NCBI RefSeq assembly: GCF_010993745.1
Contig: NZ_WOTN01000003.1
Span: forward strand, 1,116,001 to 1,180,000
Direction of reading: 5' to 3'
Length of the DNA: 64,000 nt
Source of the DNA: Fodinicola acaciae
GTDB taxonomy: Bacteria > Actinomycetota > Actinomycetes > Mycobacteriales > HKI-0501
The notes under the pieces were generated by a model. That model did no database searches. It was not told the origin of the DNA and was given only the letters and a program-made list of their open reading frames with translations. How positions within the stretch are numbered: position 1 is the first letter of the stretch; each line of letters opens with the position of its first letter. Shown here piece by piece: positions 51,489-60,348 of this stretch. The position numbers and the translations under genes are program-made.

Positions 51489-53009
51489 ATGAGCGACAAG
51501 AAGGCATGGATCGGCCTCGCCGTACTGGCGCTGCCCAGCCTGCTGGTCTCCATAGATGTGTTCGTCATGCTGCTGGCGCTGCCGCGGCTGTCCGCCGATC
51601 TCGGCGCCAGCAGCACCGAGCAGCTGTGGATCATGGACGTGTACGGCTTCCTGCTGTCCGGGTTCATGATCACCATGGGTACGCTCGGCGACCGGATCGG
51701 CCGCCGCAAGCTGCTGCTGATCGGCTCGGCCGCGTTCGCCGCCGCGTCGGTGATGGCCGCGTTCTCGGTCAGTCCGCTGATGCTGATCGCGGCGCGTGCC
51801 GTGCTCGGCATCGCCGGCGCGACGCTGGCGCCGTCGACGTTGGCGCTGATCAGCAACATGTTCCCCAACCCCAAGCAGCGCGGCCTGGCCATCGGCATCT
51901 GGCTGATGTGCTTCATGGGCGGCGCGACGCTCGGACCGCTGGTCGGCGGCGCTCTGCTGCAGCACCTCTGGTGGGGTGCGGTGTTCCTGCTCGGCGTACC
52001 GGTCATGGCCGTCCTGCTGGCGGTCGGTCCGGTGCTGCTGCCGGAATACCGCAACCCGGACGCCGGCAAGCTCGACCTGGTCAGCGTCGCGCTGTCGCTG
52101 GCGGCGATCCTGCCGTTCGTGTACGGCGTGAAGCAGCTCGCGTACGCGGGCTGGCAGCCGGTGCCGGTCGCCGCGGTCCTGGTCGGCGTCGTCGTCGGCG
52201 CGGTGTTCGTACGCCGGCAGACCCGGCTGGAGCATCCGCTGCTGGACCTGCGGCTGTTCACCCGCCGGTCGTTCAGCACGGCGCTGGTGAGCATGCTGGT
52301 CGGCACCATGCTGATGGGGGCGATGATGCTGTTCCAGACCCAGCATCTGGAGCTGGTGCAGGGCCTGTCGCCGCTGCAGAGCGCCTTCTGGATGATCCCG
52401 ATGGCGGTCGCGTCGCTGATCACCTTCCAGGTGTCGCCGCTGCTCGCGCGCCGCTTCCGTCCCGCCTACCTGATCGCCGGCGGCCTGGCCGTGTCGATCA
52501 CCGGCCTGCTGGTGATCACGCAGGTCGGCGCCACCTCCGGACCGGTCCTGCTGGTCACCGGCTGGTCGCTGATCAATCTCGGCTCCGGACCGCTGGTCAC
52601 GCTCGGCACCGACCTGGTGATCGGCTCGGCGCCGGTGGAGAAGGCCGGCTCGGCGGCCGCGATCGGTGAGACCAGCAACGAGTTTGGCTTCGCGCTGGGG
52701 ATCGCGGCGCTCGGCAGCGTTGGTACGGCGGTCTATCGCGCGCTGCTGCCCAGTGGCGTCCCGGCCGCGGCTCGCGACACGCTGGCCAGTGCCACCGAAG
52801 TGGCCGGCACGCTCTCCGGCCAGGCCTCCGACGCCCTGCTCAGCTCCGCGCGCGAGGCTTTCACCAGCGGCATGCATGTCGCCGCGCTGATCAGCGCGGT
52901 GGCGCTGGCCGTCGTCGCGGTCGCCACCGCGATCCTGCTCCGGCACGTACGCCCCACCGCCGAGCCTGCGCCCGCCGACACGACAGACCCCGTCCTGGTC
53001 ACCACCTGA
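51489..53009 (+). CDS. MFS multidrug transporter, DHA2 (14-TMS) type
   Basis: 506 residues, 14 hydrophobic helices. The N-terminus SIDVFVMLLALPRLSADLGA plus WIMDVYGFLLSGFMITMGTL and motif A GDRIGRRKLLLIGS are typical of EmrB/QacA/SmvA-like proton-driven drug exporters. Motif C-like LGIAGATLAPSTLALISNMF follows. It leads a probable operon with the hydrolase at 53034 (24 bp downstream, RBS AGGAGAG) and the thiol transferase at 53842. The set suggests detoxification or export of an electrophilic compound. Confidence 0.9.
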   Translation: MSDKKAWIGLAVLALPSLLVSIDVFVMLLALPRLSADLGASSTEQLWIMDVYGFLLSGFMITMGTLGDRIGRRKLLLIGSAAFAAASVMAAFSVSPLMLIAARAVLGIAGATLAPSTLALISNMFPNPKQRGLAIGIWLMCFMGGATLGPLVGGALLQHLWWGAVFLLGVPVMAVLLAVGPVLLPEYRNPDAGKLDLVSVALSLAAILPFVYGVKQLAYAGWQPVPVAAVLVGVVVGAVFVRRQTRLEHPLLDLRLFTRRSFSTALVSMLVGTMLMGAMMLFQTQHLELVQGLSPLQSAFWMIPMAVASLITFQVSPLLARRFRPAYLIAGGLAVSITGLLVITQVGATSGPVLLVTGWSLINLGSGPLVTLGTDLVIGSAPVEKAGSAAAIGETSNEFGFALGIAALGSVGTAVYRALLPSGVPAAARDTLASATEVAGTLSGQASDALLSSAREAFTSGMHVAALISAVALAVVAVATAILLRHVRPTAEPAPADTTDPVLVTT

Positions 53010-53033
53010 CGACTTTTTCAGAAGGAGAGAGTC

Positions 53034-53837
53034 ATGAGCACAGTCACGTCCACTGACGGCACCACGATCGCGTACACGTACGTCGGCTCCGGCCCCGCCG
53101 TGATCCTGGTCGGCGGCGCCTTCCAGCACCGCGCGATCGACGCCAGTACGCGAGAGGTCGCACAACGGCTCGGCGAGGACTTCACCGTCTTCCATTACGA
53201 CCGGCGGGGGCGCGGCGAGAGCAGCGACACGCAGCCGTACGCGAAGGAGCGCGAGATCGAAGACCTCGCGGCGCTGATCGCCGAGGCCGGCGGCCGCGTG
53301 CACCTGTATGGCATGTCGTCCGGCGCGGCGCTCGCGCTGGACGCGGTCGCCGCCGGTCTCGACGTGGCGTCACTGGCGGTCTACGAGGCGCCCTTCGTCG
53401 TCGACGACAGCCGGCCGCCGTTCCCGGACAACTACCTGGAGCACCTGACCGCACTGTGCCGGGCCGGCGACCGCGACGCGGCTGTCGCGTACTTCCTGAC
53501 CAACATCGGCGTGCCGGCGGACCTGCTCGACGGCATGCGCCAGGCGCCGATCTGGTCGGACTTCGAAGGCGCCGCGCTGACACTGGCGTACGACGCGGCG
53601 TTCATGGACGGCACGACCGCCGGCACGCCGCTGCCGGCCGACCGCTGGTCGAAGGTCACCGTGCCGGCGCTGGTGATGCACGGTGGCGCGAGCCCGGACA
53701 GCATGCGTACGGCCGCCGAGGCGCTGACCGCGCTGCTGCCGGCCGCGCGGCACGAGGTGCTCGCCGGTCAGCAGCACGACGTGGCGACCGACGTACTCGT
53801 GCCGGCGCTTCGACACTGGCTGTCCGTGGAAAAGTAG
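53034..53837 (+). CDS. Alpha/beta hydrolase
   Basis: 267 residues from ATG 53034 (AGGAGAG seven bases upstream). Alpha/beta-hydrolase fold: VILVGGAFQHRA (oxyanion side), FHYDRRGRGESSDTQPY, nucleophile elbow YGMSSGAALALD, acid in MHGGASPD, His in GQQHDV near 253. This type is common beside actinobacterial transporters. Substrate unknown. Four bases before the next gene's start. Confidence 0.87.
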   Translation: MSTVTSTDGTTIAYTYVGSGPAVILVGGAFQHRAIDASTREVAQRLGEDFTVFHYDRRGRGESSDTQPYAKEREIEDLAALIAEAGGRVHLYGMSSGAALALDAVAAGLDVASLAVYEAPFVVDDSRPPFPDNYLEHLTALCRAGDRDAAVAYFLTNIGVPADLLDGMRQAPIWSDFEGAALTLAYDAAFMDGTTAGTPLPADRWSKVTVPALVMHGGASPDSMRTAAEALTALLPAARHEVLAGQQHDVATDVLVPALRHWLSVEK

Positions 53838-53841
53838 GGGC

Positions 53842-54837
53842 ATGAGCGATGACGGCGAGTTCAAGCGGGACCTGAACTACATCTCGACGCGGATCACCGC
53901 CGACGGCCGCGACGGCTATCCGGTGGAGCCGGGACGCTATCGGCTGGTGATCGCGCGGGCGTGTCCGTGGGCCAACCGCGCGGCGATCGTCCGGCGGCTG
54001 CTCGGCCTGGAGCCGGTGCTCTCGATGGGGATCGCCGGCCCGGTCCACGACGTACGCAGCTGGTCCTTCGACCTCGACCCCGGCGGCCGCGACCCGGTGC
54101 TCGGCATCGAGCGGCTGCAGGAGGCGTTTTTCAAGCGCCAGCCGGACTATCCGCGCGGCATCACGGTGCCGGCGATCGTCGACATCCCCACCGGCGCCGT
54201 CGTCACCAATGACTTCAAGCAGATCACCATCGACCTGTCCACGGAATGGACCGCCCACCACCGCGCGGGCGCTCCTGACCTCTATCCGGAGGCGCTGAGC
54301 GACGAGATCGAGGACGTCGCCGAGAAGGTCTTCCGCGATGTCAACAACGGCGTCTACAAATGCGGTTTCGCCAGCTCGCAGAAGGCGTACGAGGAGGCCT
54401 ACCAGCGGCTTTTCGAGCGCCTCGACTGGCTCAGCGACCGGCTGTCCGGCCAGCGATATCTGGTCGGCGACACGATCACCGAGGCGGACGTACGGCTGTG
54501 GACCACGCTGGTCCGCTTCGACGCCGTCTACCACGGCCATTTCAAGTGCAATCGGCAGAAACTCGCCGAGATGCCGGTGTTGTGGGCGTACGCGCGCGAC
54601 CTGTTCCAGACGCCGGGTTTCGGCGACACGATCGACTTCGCGCAGATCAAGGAGCACTACTACGTGGTGCACACGATGATCAACCCGACCCAGATCGTGC
54701 CGGTCGGCCCCGACCCGTCCGGCTGGCTGACCCCGCACCACCGCGAACAACTCGGCGGCCGCCCGTTCGGCGACGGCACCCCGCCCGGCCCGCCACCGGA
54801 GCACGAGATCGTCGCCGACTCCCCCGACCAGCCCTGA
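53842..54837 (+). CDS. Glutathionyl-hydroquinone reductase-like (Xi-class GST) protein
   Basis: 331 residues. Thioredoxin-like N-terminal domain with the Xi-class active-site motif CPWAN (C41; usually CPWAHR), YPRGITVPAIVDIPTGAVVT, and a C-terminal helical domain with NNGVYKCGFASSQKAYEEAY and WLSDRLSGQRYLVGDTITEA. Xi-class enzymes reduce thiol-conjugated hydroquinones. In a mycothiol organism the thiol is presumably mycothiol, which is an inference. A Pro-rich C-terminal tail extends about 30 residues. The start follows the hydrolase stop by four bases. Confidence 0.88.
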   Translation: MSDDGEFKRDLNYISTRITADGRDGYPVEPGRYRLVIARACPWANRAAIVRRLLGLEPVLSMGIAGPVHDVRSWSFDLDPGGRDPVLGIERLQEAFFKRQPDYPRGITVPAIVDIPTGAVVTNDFKQITIDLSTEWTAHHRAGAPDLYPEALSDEIEDVAEKVFRDVNNGVYKCGFASSQKAYEEAYQRLFERLDWLSDRLSGQRYLVGDTITEADVRLWTTLVRFDAVYHGHFKCNRQKLAEMPVLWAYARDLFQTPGFGDTIDFAQIKEHYYVVHTMINPTQIVPVGPDPSGWLTPHHREQLGGRPFGDGTPPGPPPEHEIVADSPDQP

Positions 54838-54838
54838 A

Positions 54839-54935
54839 CTACCCGCTACAGCGCGAAACTGTCGTACCCAGGTGCCAATCTGGCCCCCACCCAAGACGGG
54901 TGGGGGGTGGGTCTGAGAGGTTTTTTTAAATATAA
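54839..54935 (+). repeat. Palindromic element family 1, copy D
   Basis: Begins directly after the TGA of the GST gene: acccgctacagcgcgaaac, then tgtcgtacccaggtgcc. Next is the hairpin cccccaccc / gggtgggggg and gtctgagagg. Its right end is divergent: tttttttaaatataaggg replaces the usual cttacata ... gttgatcttg tail. Pairs in inverted orientation with copy E. The 110 bp between them is GC-rich with no ORF. Confidence 0.85.
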
Positions 54936-55044
54936 GGGAAAACCGACAAAAGCCCCACATTGGCACTTGCCGGCCCCGCCAGCCGGCGCCGCGCGAAGGG
55001 CTCCGCTACCGCCGCGCCGGTTGATCACGGACGGCCGACCAGCG

Positions 55045-55158
55045 ACCAAGATCAACTTTCTATGTATGTAAGTATCCAACGCGAACCCACCCCCCACCCG
55101 ATCTGGGTGGGGGCCAAAACTGTCACAGGGGTACGACAGTTTCGCGCCGTAGCAGGTA
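55045..55158 (-). repeat. Palindromic element family 1, copy E
   Basis: Inverted copy: accaagatcaacttt, atgtatgtaag, ccaacgcgaaccc, the hairpin acccccc ... gggtggggg, then gggtacgacagtttcgcgcc and gtagcaggta. It lies 85 bp upstream of the AAA gene at 55243, so here the element is promoter-proximal rather than at a gene end. Confidence 0.85.
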
Positions 55159-55242
55159 TGTCGATCCGGGCTGCAACGGTGTAACACCCTGGCAACAGCA
55201 GACCCTGTCTCAGCGGTCAGCCGCGGCGTAGGTTCGGAAGGC

Positions 55243-56676
55243 GTGACGGCACCTGAATCGCAGAACACCCCCGCACCACCGGACACCACCCTCGGACAGC
55301 TGCGCGCCAGCGGTCACCTCCACCGCGGCGTCAAAGCCGAGATCCGCGACAACCTGCTGGCCCGGCTGGCCGCCGGCGAGCCCTCCTTCCCCGGCATCGT
55401 CGGCTTCGACGAGACCGTCGGGCCGGAGCTGGAGCGCGCGCTGCTGGCAGGCCACGACGTCGTGCTGCTCGGCGAGCGCGGCCAGGGCAAGACCCGGCTG
55501 ATCCGTACGCTCATCGGCCTGCTCGACGAGTGGACACCGGTCATCGCCGGCAGCGAGACCAACGACCACCCGTACGACCCGGTCAGCGTCTACGGCCAGA
55601 AGCTGGTCGCCGAGAAAGGCGACGACACACCGGTGACCTGGCAGCACCGCAGTCGCCGCTACGGCGAGAAGTTGGCCACCCCGGACACCAGCGTCGGCGA
55701 CCTGGTCGGCGACGTCGACCCGATCAAGGTCGCCGAAGGCCGCACGCTCGGCGACCCGGAGACCATCCACTTCGGCCTGATCCCCCGCACCAACCGCGGC
55801 ATCGTGGCCATCAACGAGCTGCCTGACCTGGCCGAACGCATCCAGGTCGCACTGTTCAACGTGCTGGAGGAGCGCGACCTGCAGGTCCGCGGCTACACGC
55901 TGCGGCTGCCGCTCGACCTGCTGGTGGTCGCCAGCGCCAACCCGGAGGACTACACCAACCGCGGCCGGATCGTCACGCCGCTGAAAGACCGGTTCGGCGC
56001 GGAGATCCGCACGCACTATCCGATCGAGCTCCAGGACGAGGTCGCGCTGCTGCTCCAGGAGGCACGTACGGTCTGGGACGGCAAGTACGGCGAGCCGGTG
56101 ATCCCCAGCCACCTGGTCGAGATCGTGGCGCGCTACACGCGGGTCGTCCGCGAGTCGCCGCAGATCGACGCACGCAGCGGCGTGAGCGCGCGTTTTGCCA
56201 TCTCCGGCTTGGAAACCCTGGCCGCCTCCGCCGTACGCCGCGCCGCGATCACCGGCGAGCCGCCGGTCGCGCGAGTATGTGACCTGCCGGCGCTGGTGCC
56301 GGCCAGCCGCGGCAAGGTCGAGTTCGAGGACACCGAGGAAGGCCGCGAGCTGGAGGTGCTGGAGCACCTGCTGCGCCAGGCGACCGCGGCGACCTACCGG
56401 CTGCGGATGGCCGGCGCCGACACCAGCGGCCTGCAGGCGGTGTTCGAGGACGGCCGTACGGTCGCGGCCGGCGACACCGTGCCGGCCGGCGAGCTGCTGC
56501 GTCAGCTCGGCACTTTCAGCGGCCTGGCGGCGATACTGGAACGCAGCGGCGTCGACGACGGCGCCGAGTCACCGGGCCTGGCCGCCGCGGCGGTCGAGTT
56601 CGTCCTGGAAGGTCTCTATCTCAGCCGCCGGCTCGCCAAGGACGCCGACGGCGGACGTACGGTCTACGGAGCCTGA
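55243..56676 (+). CDS. AAA+ ATPase of the magnesium-chelatase (ChlI-like) type
   Basis: 477 residues. N-terminal helical region, then an AAA+ module with Walker A GERGQGKTRLI (near 75), followed by a Walker-B-like AINELPDLAERIQ in which the usual Asp is Asn. Sensor-like VVASANPEDYTNRGRIVTPL and an arginine-finger DRF follow, with a C-terminal helical lid. It belongs with the MoxR/ChlI ATPases that act with VWA partners. The VWA protein follows after one base. The pair probably remodels or inserts metal into an unknown target; chlorophyll synthesis is not implied. Confidence 0.85.
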   Translation: MTAPESQNTPAPPDTTLGQLRASGHLHRGVKAEIRDNLLARLAAGEPSFPGIVGFDETVGPELERALLAGHDVVLLGERGQGKTRLIRTLIGLLDEWTPVIAGSETNDHPYDPVSVYGQKLVAEKGDDTPVTWQHRSRRYGEKLATPDTSVGDLVGDVDPIKVAEGRTLGDPETIHFGLIPRTNRGIVAINELPDLAERIQVALFNVLEERDLQVRGYTLRLPLDLLVVASANPEDYTNRGRIVTPLKDRFGAEIRTHYPIELQDEVALLLQEARTVWDGKYGEPVIPSHLVEIVARYTRVVRESPQIDARSGVSARFAISGLETLAASAVRRAAITGEPPVARVCDLPALVPASRGKVEFEDTEEGRELEVLEHLLRQATAATYRLRMAGADTSGLQAVFEDGRTVAAGDTVPAGELLRQLGTFSGLAAILERSGVDDGAESPGLAAAAVEFVLEGLYLSRRLAKDADGGRTVYGA

Positions 56677-56677
56677 C

Positions 56678-58639
56678 ATGCCGTTCCGTTATGGAAGATG
56701 GTCCGGCGGACCCGATCCGCTGGCACCGCCGTACGACGTCGCCGAGGCGCTGGACGCGATCGGCGACGAGGTGCTGGCCGGCGGCACGCCGACCGACGCG
56801 CTGCGCCGCCTGATGCGCGAAGGCGCCAACGGCCTGCGCGGACTGGACGACCTGCGCCGCCAGGCGCAGCGGCGGCGCAGGCAGCTGCGCAAGTCCGGCG
56901 AGCTGGACGGCACGCTGGAAGAGGTACGCCGGCTGCTGGAGCAGGCCCTTGAGGCCGAGCGTCGCGAGCTGTTCGCCGATCCGTCCGACGACGCTCGGTT
57001 GGAGGAGGCCGAACTCGACACGCTCCCGGACGAGACCGCCAGTGCCGTACGTGCGCTGGCCGATCGCCAGTGGCGCAGCGCCGCTGCTCGCGAGGCGTAC
57101 GAGCAGATCACCGAGCTGCTGCGCAGCGAGGTGCTGGACAGCCAGTTCGCCGGCATGCGCGACGCGCTGCGCGGCGCCGACGCGGAGGACATGCGGCGGG
57201 TCAAGGACATGATGTCCGACCTCAACGACCTGCTCGACAAGCACGCGCGCGGCGAGGACACCGAGCAGGCGCTCTCGGACTTCCTCGACAAACACGGGGA
57301 CTTCTTCCCGGAGAAACCGTCCACTGTGGACGAGCTGATCGACCAGCTGGCACGCCGCGCGGCGGCGGCGCAGCGGATGATGGCCGGCCTGACACCGCAG
57401 CAGCGCGCCGAGCTGTCCGACCTGATGTCCAACGCTCTCGGCGGCGACCTCGACCTGGCCGCGCAGCTCGACCGGCTCAACGCGCAGCTGCAGGCGGCCC
57501 GGCCCGATCTCGACTGGAACAGCGACCCGCGGATGTCCGGCCGCGGCGAGCTCGGCATGTCCGACGCCACCGCGGCGATCGCCGAGCTCTCCGACCTGGA
57601 GGCGCTGGAGCGTGGCTTCAGCCAGTCGTACGCCGGCGCGTCGCTGGACGACATCGACCCCGAGCAGGTCGCGCGTGCGCTCGGCCGCTCCGCGGTCGAC
57701 GACCTGCAGGCGCTGCGCCGGATCGAACGGGAGCTGACCCGGCAGGGCTGGCTGACACGGCGCGACGGACGGCTTGAGCTGTCACCGCGCGCGTTGCGGC
57801 GGCTCGGTGCGACCGCCCTGAAGCGGGTCTTCGCCGATCTGGCGAGCACCGGGCGCGGCCAGCACGACGTCACTGGCTCCGGCATCGCCGGCGAGCCGAC
57901 CGGCGCCTCGGTGCCGTGGGAGTTCGGCGACACCCGGCCGCTGGACGCCGCGCGTACGGTCCGCAACGCGGTCGTACGCTCCGGGCCTTCTTCGAAGATT
58001 TCGCTCGATGTCGAGGATTTCGAGGTCGTCGAGACCGAGCGGCGGACCCGAGCGGCGGTCGCGTTGCTGGTGGACCTGTCGTACTCGATGGCGCTCAACG
58101 GCACCTGGGCGCCGGCCAAGCAGACCGCGCTGGCGCTGCACTCGCTGGTGACCACGCGGTTTCCGCAGGACTCGATCGAGATCATCGGTTTCAGCCAGTA
58201 CGCGCGGACGCTGAAGCCGACCGACCTCGCCGGCCTGGACTTCGACCCCGTACAGGGGACCAACCTGCAGCACGCGCTCATGCTGGCGCGCCGCCACCTG
58301 ACGAAGCACTCCGGCGCGGAGCCGGTCGTCATGGTCGTCACCGACGGCGAGCCGACCGCTCACCTGGAGCGGGACGGCTCTGCGGTGTTCTGCTGGCCGC
58401 CTCTGCCCGAGACGCTGGAGCTGACGATGGCCGAGGTCGACCGGGCGACCCGCGCCGGCGTCACGCTCAACATGTTCATGCTCGGCGACGACCCGCGGCT
58501 GGTGGAGTTCTGCGGGGAGCTGACCCGGCGCAACGGTGGCCGGCTGTTCACCTCCGACGGCAGCGACCTCGGCGCGTACGTCGTGCGCGACTACCTCCGC
58601 CGCCGCACCGGCACCCCCAGCGGCCGCCGCGCCTCGTAG
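56678..58639 (+). CDS. VWA-domain protein, partner of the AAA+ ATPase
   Basis: 653 residues from ATG 56678. The first about 430 residues are charged, helical and coiled-coil rich (RRQAQRRRRQLRKSGELDGT, MKDMM-type helices). The C-terminal von Willebrand A domain has a complete MIDAS: DLSYS (near 465), the GTN threonine (VQGTNLQHAL), and D in VVTDGEPTAH. Its length and acidic linker match ChlD/CobT-like partners of MoxR/ChlI ATPases. The two genes form a conserved-type operon, followed by a family-3 half-repeat. Target unknown. Confidence 0.88.
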   Translation: MPFRYGRWSGGPDPLAPPYDVAEALDAIGDEVLAGGTPTDALRRLMREGANGLRGLDDLRRQAQRRRRQLRKSGELDGTLEEVRRLLEQALEAERRELFADPSDDARLEEAELDTLPDETASAVRALADRQWRSAAAREAYEQITELLRSEVLDSQFAGMRDALRGADAEDMRRVKDMMSDLNDLLDKHARGEDTEQALSDFLDKHGDFFPEKPSTVDELIDQLARRAAAAQRMMAGLTPQQRAELSDLMSNALGGDLDLAAQLDRLNAQLQAARPDLDWNSDPRMSGRGELGMSDATAAIAELSDLEALERGFSQSYAGASLDDIDPEQVARALGRSAVDDLQALRRIERELTRQGWLTRRDGRLELSPRALRRLGATALKRVFADLASTGRGQHDVTGSGIAGEPTGASVPWEFGDTRPLDAARTVRNAVVRSGPSSKISLDVEDFEVVETERRTRAAVALLVDLSYSMALNGTWAPAKQTALALHSLVTTRFPQDSIEIIGFSQYARTLKPTDLAGLDFDPVQGTNLQHALMLARRHLTKHSGAEPVVMVVTDGEPTAHLERDGSAVFCWPPLPETLELTMAEVDRATRAGVTLNMFMLGDDPRLVEFCGELTRRNGGRLFTSDGSDLGAYVVRDYLRRRTGTPSGRRAS

Positions 58640-58653
58640 GAACCCTTTGGCCG

Positions 58654-58668
58654 CGCCGAAACTGTCGG
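58654..58668 (+). repeat. Family 3 half-site
   Basis: The 15-mer CGCCGAAACTGTCGG, identical to the outer arm of the inverted repeat at 51276-51388, lies 15 bases after the VWA stop between convergent genes. No second arm is found before 58704, so it is a solitary or eroded half. Confidence 0.6.
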
Positions 58669-58703
58669 TGCACCGCGCGAGGCTTGATATCGGGGGCCCA
58701 GAA

Positions 58704-59669
58704 TCAGGCTGGCGGCAACCGTACGGTCGGCGTGCGGTCGTCGGCAAAGGGCACCGTCGGCGTGTCCAACCGCGGCGGAAAGGGGCCGACCGGGTGCGCC
58801 GGCCTTCCCGGGGCTGGCCCCGGCGGCGCGTTCCCGATCGGCGGTCTGGGTCGCACCGGCGGCGCGAGCGCCGCGTCCAGCGCCTTGGCCAGCGCGATCG
58901 CGCCGTCCACGCGTCGCTGGACCGGCGGCGTGCCGCGGCCGAGGTCCTGGTCGTGCACGACGACAGCGGTGCGGTGCACGACGACCCAGCTGTCCGACAG
59001 CGGCAGCAGCGCACGCCGTACGGCCGGATGGTTGAGCAGCCGCATCGCCGCCGGGTCGATCCACCCACCGGTGCAGTCGGCGTCGATCGGCCGCTCCGGA
59101 CGTACGCGCCCGGGGATCAGCAGCACCGGACCGACCCGGCCCGAGCGCGTCGGTCGCAGCAGTTTCACCCGTACGGCACGGAAAGCGGCACGCTGGTCCG
59201 GCACCACCGCGTCGGCCTCGGCCGAACCGATGAGCACCCAGCGGAAGGTGAAGACCGGCACGCCGTGGATCAGGCGGTTGCGAGCGGCGGTCACCAGCAG
59301 CCGCGTCGACCCCGCCACCATCGTCGCCGCCACCGCACGCGCCAGCGGCGCGACCCATTGCGCGCCGACCACCGGCGCGATCGGACCCGGCCTTCGTACG
59401 AGCGGCGGCACTGCCGGAGGCATCGACGCCGGAGCCGCGGTGTAGGCGGCACCGAAACCGACCACGGCCACCAGACCCGCGGTCATCACCAGGAAACTGG
59501 CGACCGCGGCGGCGATGAACGCCGGTGCCTCCGGCAGCGCCTGCGACGCCAGCAGAAAACTGAAAAAGCCGGCGACGCAGGCCGCCGACGCACCCGCCAT
59601 CCCCCACGGCAGCCACGGCCGCGGGCCCGGCAAGGTGCCGACCGACGGCCGTGACCTCCGCATCGCCAT
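58704..59669 (-). CDS. Hypothetical two-span membrane protein with a cytosolic C-terminal domain
   Basis: 321 residues from ATG 59669 (AGGAG 11 bases upstream; ATG 59711 adds 14 residues). Two hydrophobic helices near 25-45 and 50-80, then a soluble region. It contains FTFRWVLIGSAEADAVVPDQ, RPERPIDADCTGGWIDPAAM, HPAVRRALLPLSDSWVVVHR and a heptad-like RVDGAIALAKALDAAL. The last 40 residues are Pro-rich. I recognise no family; the repeated Trp and Arg blocks suggest a genuine folded domain. Convergent with the VWA gene. Confidence 0.65.
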   Translation of the reverse strand: MAMRRSRPSVGTLPGPRPWLPWGMAGASAACVAGFFSFLLASQALPEAPAFIAAAVASFLVMTAGLVAVVGFGAAYTAAPASMPPAVPPLVRRPGPIAPVVGAQWVAPLARAVAATMVAGSTRLLVTAARNRLIHGVPVFTFRWVLIGSAEADAVVPDQRAAFRAVRVKLLRPTRSGRVGPVLLIPGRVRPERPIDADCTGGWIDPAAMRLLNHPAVRRALLPLSDSWVVVHRTAVVVHDQDLGRGTPPVQRRVDGAIALAKALDAALAPPVRPRPPIGNAPPGPAPGRPAHPVGPFPPRLDTPTVPFADDRTPTVRLPPA

Positions 59670-59816
59670 CGGGTCTGGCACTCCTGCATGGTCGCTCACC
59701 CACGCAAGCATTCCCGCAGGACGGCGAAAGACGCCGTACGCGCGTGCGCACTAGTGTGCAGTCTTTCCTGCACGCCTTGCCGGGCCAAGCGGTGACCGAG
59801 GCCCTACAGTCTGCTC

Positions 59817-60296
59817 ATGCGCGTCTTCCTGCTGACCCTGCACGTACTCGCGGCGGTCTTCGTCATCGGTCCCCTGGTCTACTTTCCGATGAACGGCCTG
59901 CGCGGCATCCGCACCGGCGATGTCGACGCGGTACGCTCCGCGGCCCGCCAGACCTTCCTCTACTCGCTGCTCTCGCTGCTGGTCTTCGGCCTCGGCGCGG
60001 CGGTGATCGCGGCAAGCACCAAGATCACCTTCGGCACCGCGTGGCTGACCATCTCGATGACGCTCTACGTGGTCGCCTTCGCCATCACGCTGGCGCTGCT
60101 GGTGCCGGCGCTGCGGCACGCCGTCACGCTCATGGAGGCGAGCCACACCGACCTGGAGAAGGACGAGACGGAGGTGCGTACGCGGTCGAAGCTGGACTCC
60201 GTACGCGGCCGCGCCGCCGCCTCCGCCGGCGTGGTCGCGCTGCTGTTCGTGGTGATCACGATCCTGATGGTCGTCAAGCCCTTCGGCCCGTCCTGA
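59817..60296 (+). CDS. DUF2269-like four-helix membrane protein
   Basis: 159 residues, four membrane helices. The start MRVFLLTLHVLAAVFVIGPL with HVLAAVFVIGP is typical of DUF2269 (YgjV/CopD-like) proteins. A charged loop HTDLEKDETEVRTRSKLDSV separates helices 3 and 4. Function is unknown; relatives recall haem- or copper-linked membrane proteins, but only one His is placed suitably. Its stop is four bases from a perfect hairpin terminator. Confidence 0.8.
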   Translation: MRVFLLTLHVLAAVFVIGPLVYFPMNGLRGIRTGDVDAVRSAARQTFLYSLLSLLVFGLGAAVIAASTKITFGTAWLTISMTLYVVAFAITLALLVPALRHAVTLMEASHTDLEKDETEVRTRSKLDSVRGRAAASAGVVALLFVVITILMVVKPFGPS

Positions 60297-60299
60297 TGT

Positions 60300-60348
60300 C
60301 CGCATGGCCACCATGCGTGCACCCAACGCACGCATGGTGGCCATGCGG
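60300..60348. terminator. Family 2 palindrome as bidirectional terminator
   Basis: A perfect inverted repeat with 21-base arms beginning ccgcatggccaccatgcg and a 7-base loop acccaac. It fills the interval between two convergent genes exactly: the left stop ends at 60296 and the right stop begins at 60349. Each arm is itself palindromic. It must terminate both transcripts. Confidence 0.88.
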
